DNA of 6,415 nt, taken from Bacillota bacterium. GTDB lineage: Bacteria > Bacillota > Clostridia > Acetivibrionales > DSM-1351. The notes beneath the pieces are model-generated. The model was not told the origin of the DNA, searched no databases, and saw only the letters and a list, made by a program, of their open reading frames with translations. The stretch is taken from NCBI GenBank assembly GCA_023417285.1, contig JAEZFR010000568.1:1-6415 (forward strand). Reading direction: 5' to 3'. Made by a program: the position numbers and the translations under genes. Positions 5,865 through 6,415 of the stretch are shown piece after piece (position 1 is the stretch's first letter; every line of letters begins with the position of its first letter).

Positions 5865-5949
5865 GCAATCTATGTTTAAGTAGAAGGCAATTTAAATTAA
5901 TATAGAATGCAATCTATATTTAATTAGAATGCATTCTACGTTTAATATG
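5862..5949. repeat. Array of four 22-bp tandem repeats before the phosphatase gene
   Basis: The copies are 5862-5883, 5884-5905, 5906-5927 and 5928-5949, each exactly 22 bp. A partial fifth (AAAAGCAATT) follows at 5950-5959, next to the ribosome binding site. Each unit starts AAKGCAATCTA and continues with an AT-rich half ending TAG or TG. Copies 1 and 3 agree at 19 of 22 positions; 1 and 2 at 16; 3 and 4 at 17. Across each junction the sequence approximates the dyad TAGAATGCAATCTA. The junction of copies 3 and 4 is a perfect 14-base palindrome (TAGAATGCATTCTA, 5925-5938). A 22-bp period is close to two turns of DNA, so the dyads lie on about the same face, as expected for a cooperative operator array. 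There are no spacers, so it is not a CRISPR array. Confidence 0.88.
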
Positions 5950-5972
5950 AAAAGCAATTGAGGAGAAGAAAA

Positions 5973-6415
5973 ATGATAAAAGTACTATTTATCTGCCACG
6001 GAAACATTTGCCGTTCTCCTATGGCAGAATTTGTGTTCAAGGATATGGTCAAAAAAAGAGGGCTCTCAGACTTGTTTATTATCAATTCAGCAGCCACAAG
6101 TACTGAAGAAATTGGAAACGGTGTGCATTATGGCACCAGAAGAAAGCTGAGTGAGTTCGGAATTTCTACCGATGGAAAATGTGCGGTGCAATTACGCAAA
6201 TCAGATTATGCCAATTATGATTTCCTTATTGGCATGGATAGTAGAAATATTACAAATATTTTGAGAATAGTAGGTCAGGATAAAGACAACAAGGTTAGCA
6301 AATTGCTTGACTTTGCAGGAAAATCTCAAGACATAGCCGACCCTTGGTATACCGGGGATTTTGACAAAACCTATGAAGATGTTTATGAAGGGTGTGAAGC
6401 CTTACTGACTTATAT
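5973..6415 (+). CDS. Low-molecular-weight protein tyrosine phosphatase (3' end off the right edge)
   Basis: The ATG at 5973 lies 7 bases after AGGAG (5961-5965). The window holds 147 complete codons plus two bases. The family is usually 150-160 residues, so only the last few are missing. The active-site loop is CHGNICRSP (8-16), with nucleophile Cys8, Arg14 and Ser15, matching the family pattern C-X5-R-S. The general acid is Asp123 in DPWYTGDF (123-130). GMDSRN (87-92) and the preceding helix are also typical. These cytoplasmic enzymes hydrolyse phosphotyrosine. In Firmicutes they may act on tyrosine kinases of capsule or exopolysaccharide synthesis (as with YwqE/Wzb-type enzymes) or in stress responses (as with B. 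subtilis YwlE, which removes phosphate from arginine). The sequence does not show which; no kinase or polysaccharide gene is adjacent here. It has its own promoter-like region with a 22-bp repeat array. Confidence 0.95.
   Translation, partial: MIKVLFICHGNICRSPMAEFVFKDMVKKRGLSDLFIINSAATSTEEIGNGVHYGTRRKLSEFGISTDGKCAVQLRKSDYANYDFLIGMDSRNITNILRIVGQDKDNKVSKLLDFAGKSQDIADPWYTGDFDKTYEDVYEGCEALLTY

Noticed and set aside
5862..5949. CRISPR array
   Set aside because: The 22-bp units are directly adjacent with no unique spacers, they differ among themselves, and no cas gene is present.

Overview
This AT-rich window has strong AGGAGG-type ribosome binding sites, hairpin-plus-U terminators and protein families typical of Firmicutes. 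It is most likely chromosomal DNA from a Clostridia-class anaerobe, perhaps Lachnospiraceae-like. That placement is inferred from style and gene content; no rRNA or other marker gene is present. I see no transposase, integrase, phage gene, tRNA or CRISPR array.

Layout. (1) 1-1164, minus strand: the first 388 codons of a cytoplasmic family GH13 alpha-glucan hydrolase (neopullulanase/cyclomaltodextrinase type), whose C-terminus lies off the left edge. (2) 1165-1773: a 609-base divergent intergenic region with a four-copy minisatellite (units of 49-54 bp) and a long inverted repeat before the next gene. (3) 1774-3259, plus strand: a membrane-anchored SanA/YdcF-like DUF218 protein followed at once by a regulator with two MerR-type helix-turn-helix domains. 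That regulator seems to lack a normal start codon: ATC sits where the ATG should be. (4) A hairpin terminator at 3283-3314, then an ABC-2 type exporter made of an ATPase (3341-4072) and an overlapping six-helix permease (4059-4802). (5) An operator-like inverted repeat around a TATAAT box (4842-4880), then an AraC-family regulator with a C-terminal GyrI-like ligand-binding domain (4899-5735) and a strong terminator (5774-5816). (6) A promoter-like sequence overlapping an array of four 22-bp repeats (5862-5949), which runs up to the ribosome binding site of a low-molecular-weight protein tyrosine phosphatase (5973 to the right edge, missing only its last residues).

The central block (1774-5735) reads as an envelope/efflux response locus. 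It combines a SanA-like envelope protein, a two-headed MerR regulator, an ABC-2 exporter and an AraC-GyrI regulator of the kind that senses small hydrophobic or drug-like ligands. No substrate can be read from the sequence. The GH13 gene and the phosphatase gene appear to be separate transcription units. The least ordinary features are regulatory: the 22-bp array of near-palindromes, the apparent ATC start, the tandem-HTH MerR protein, and the inverted repeats at 1674-1756 and 4842-4880.
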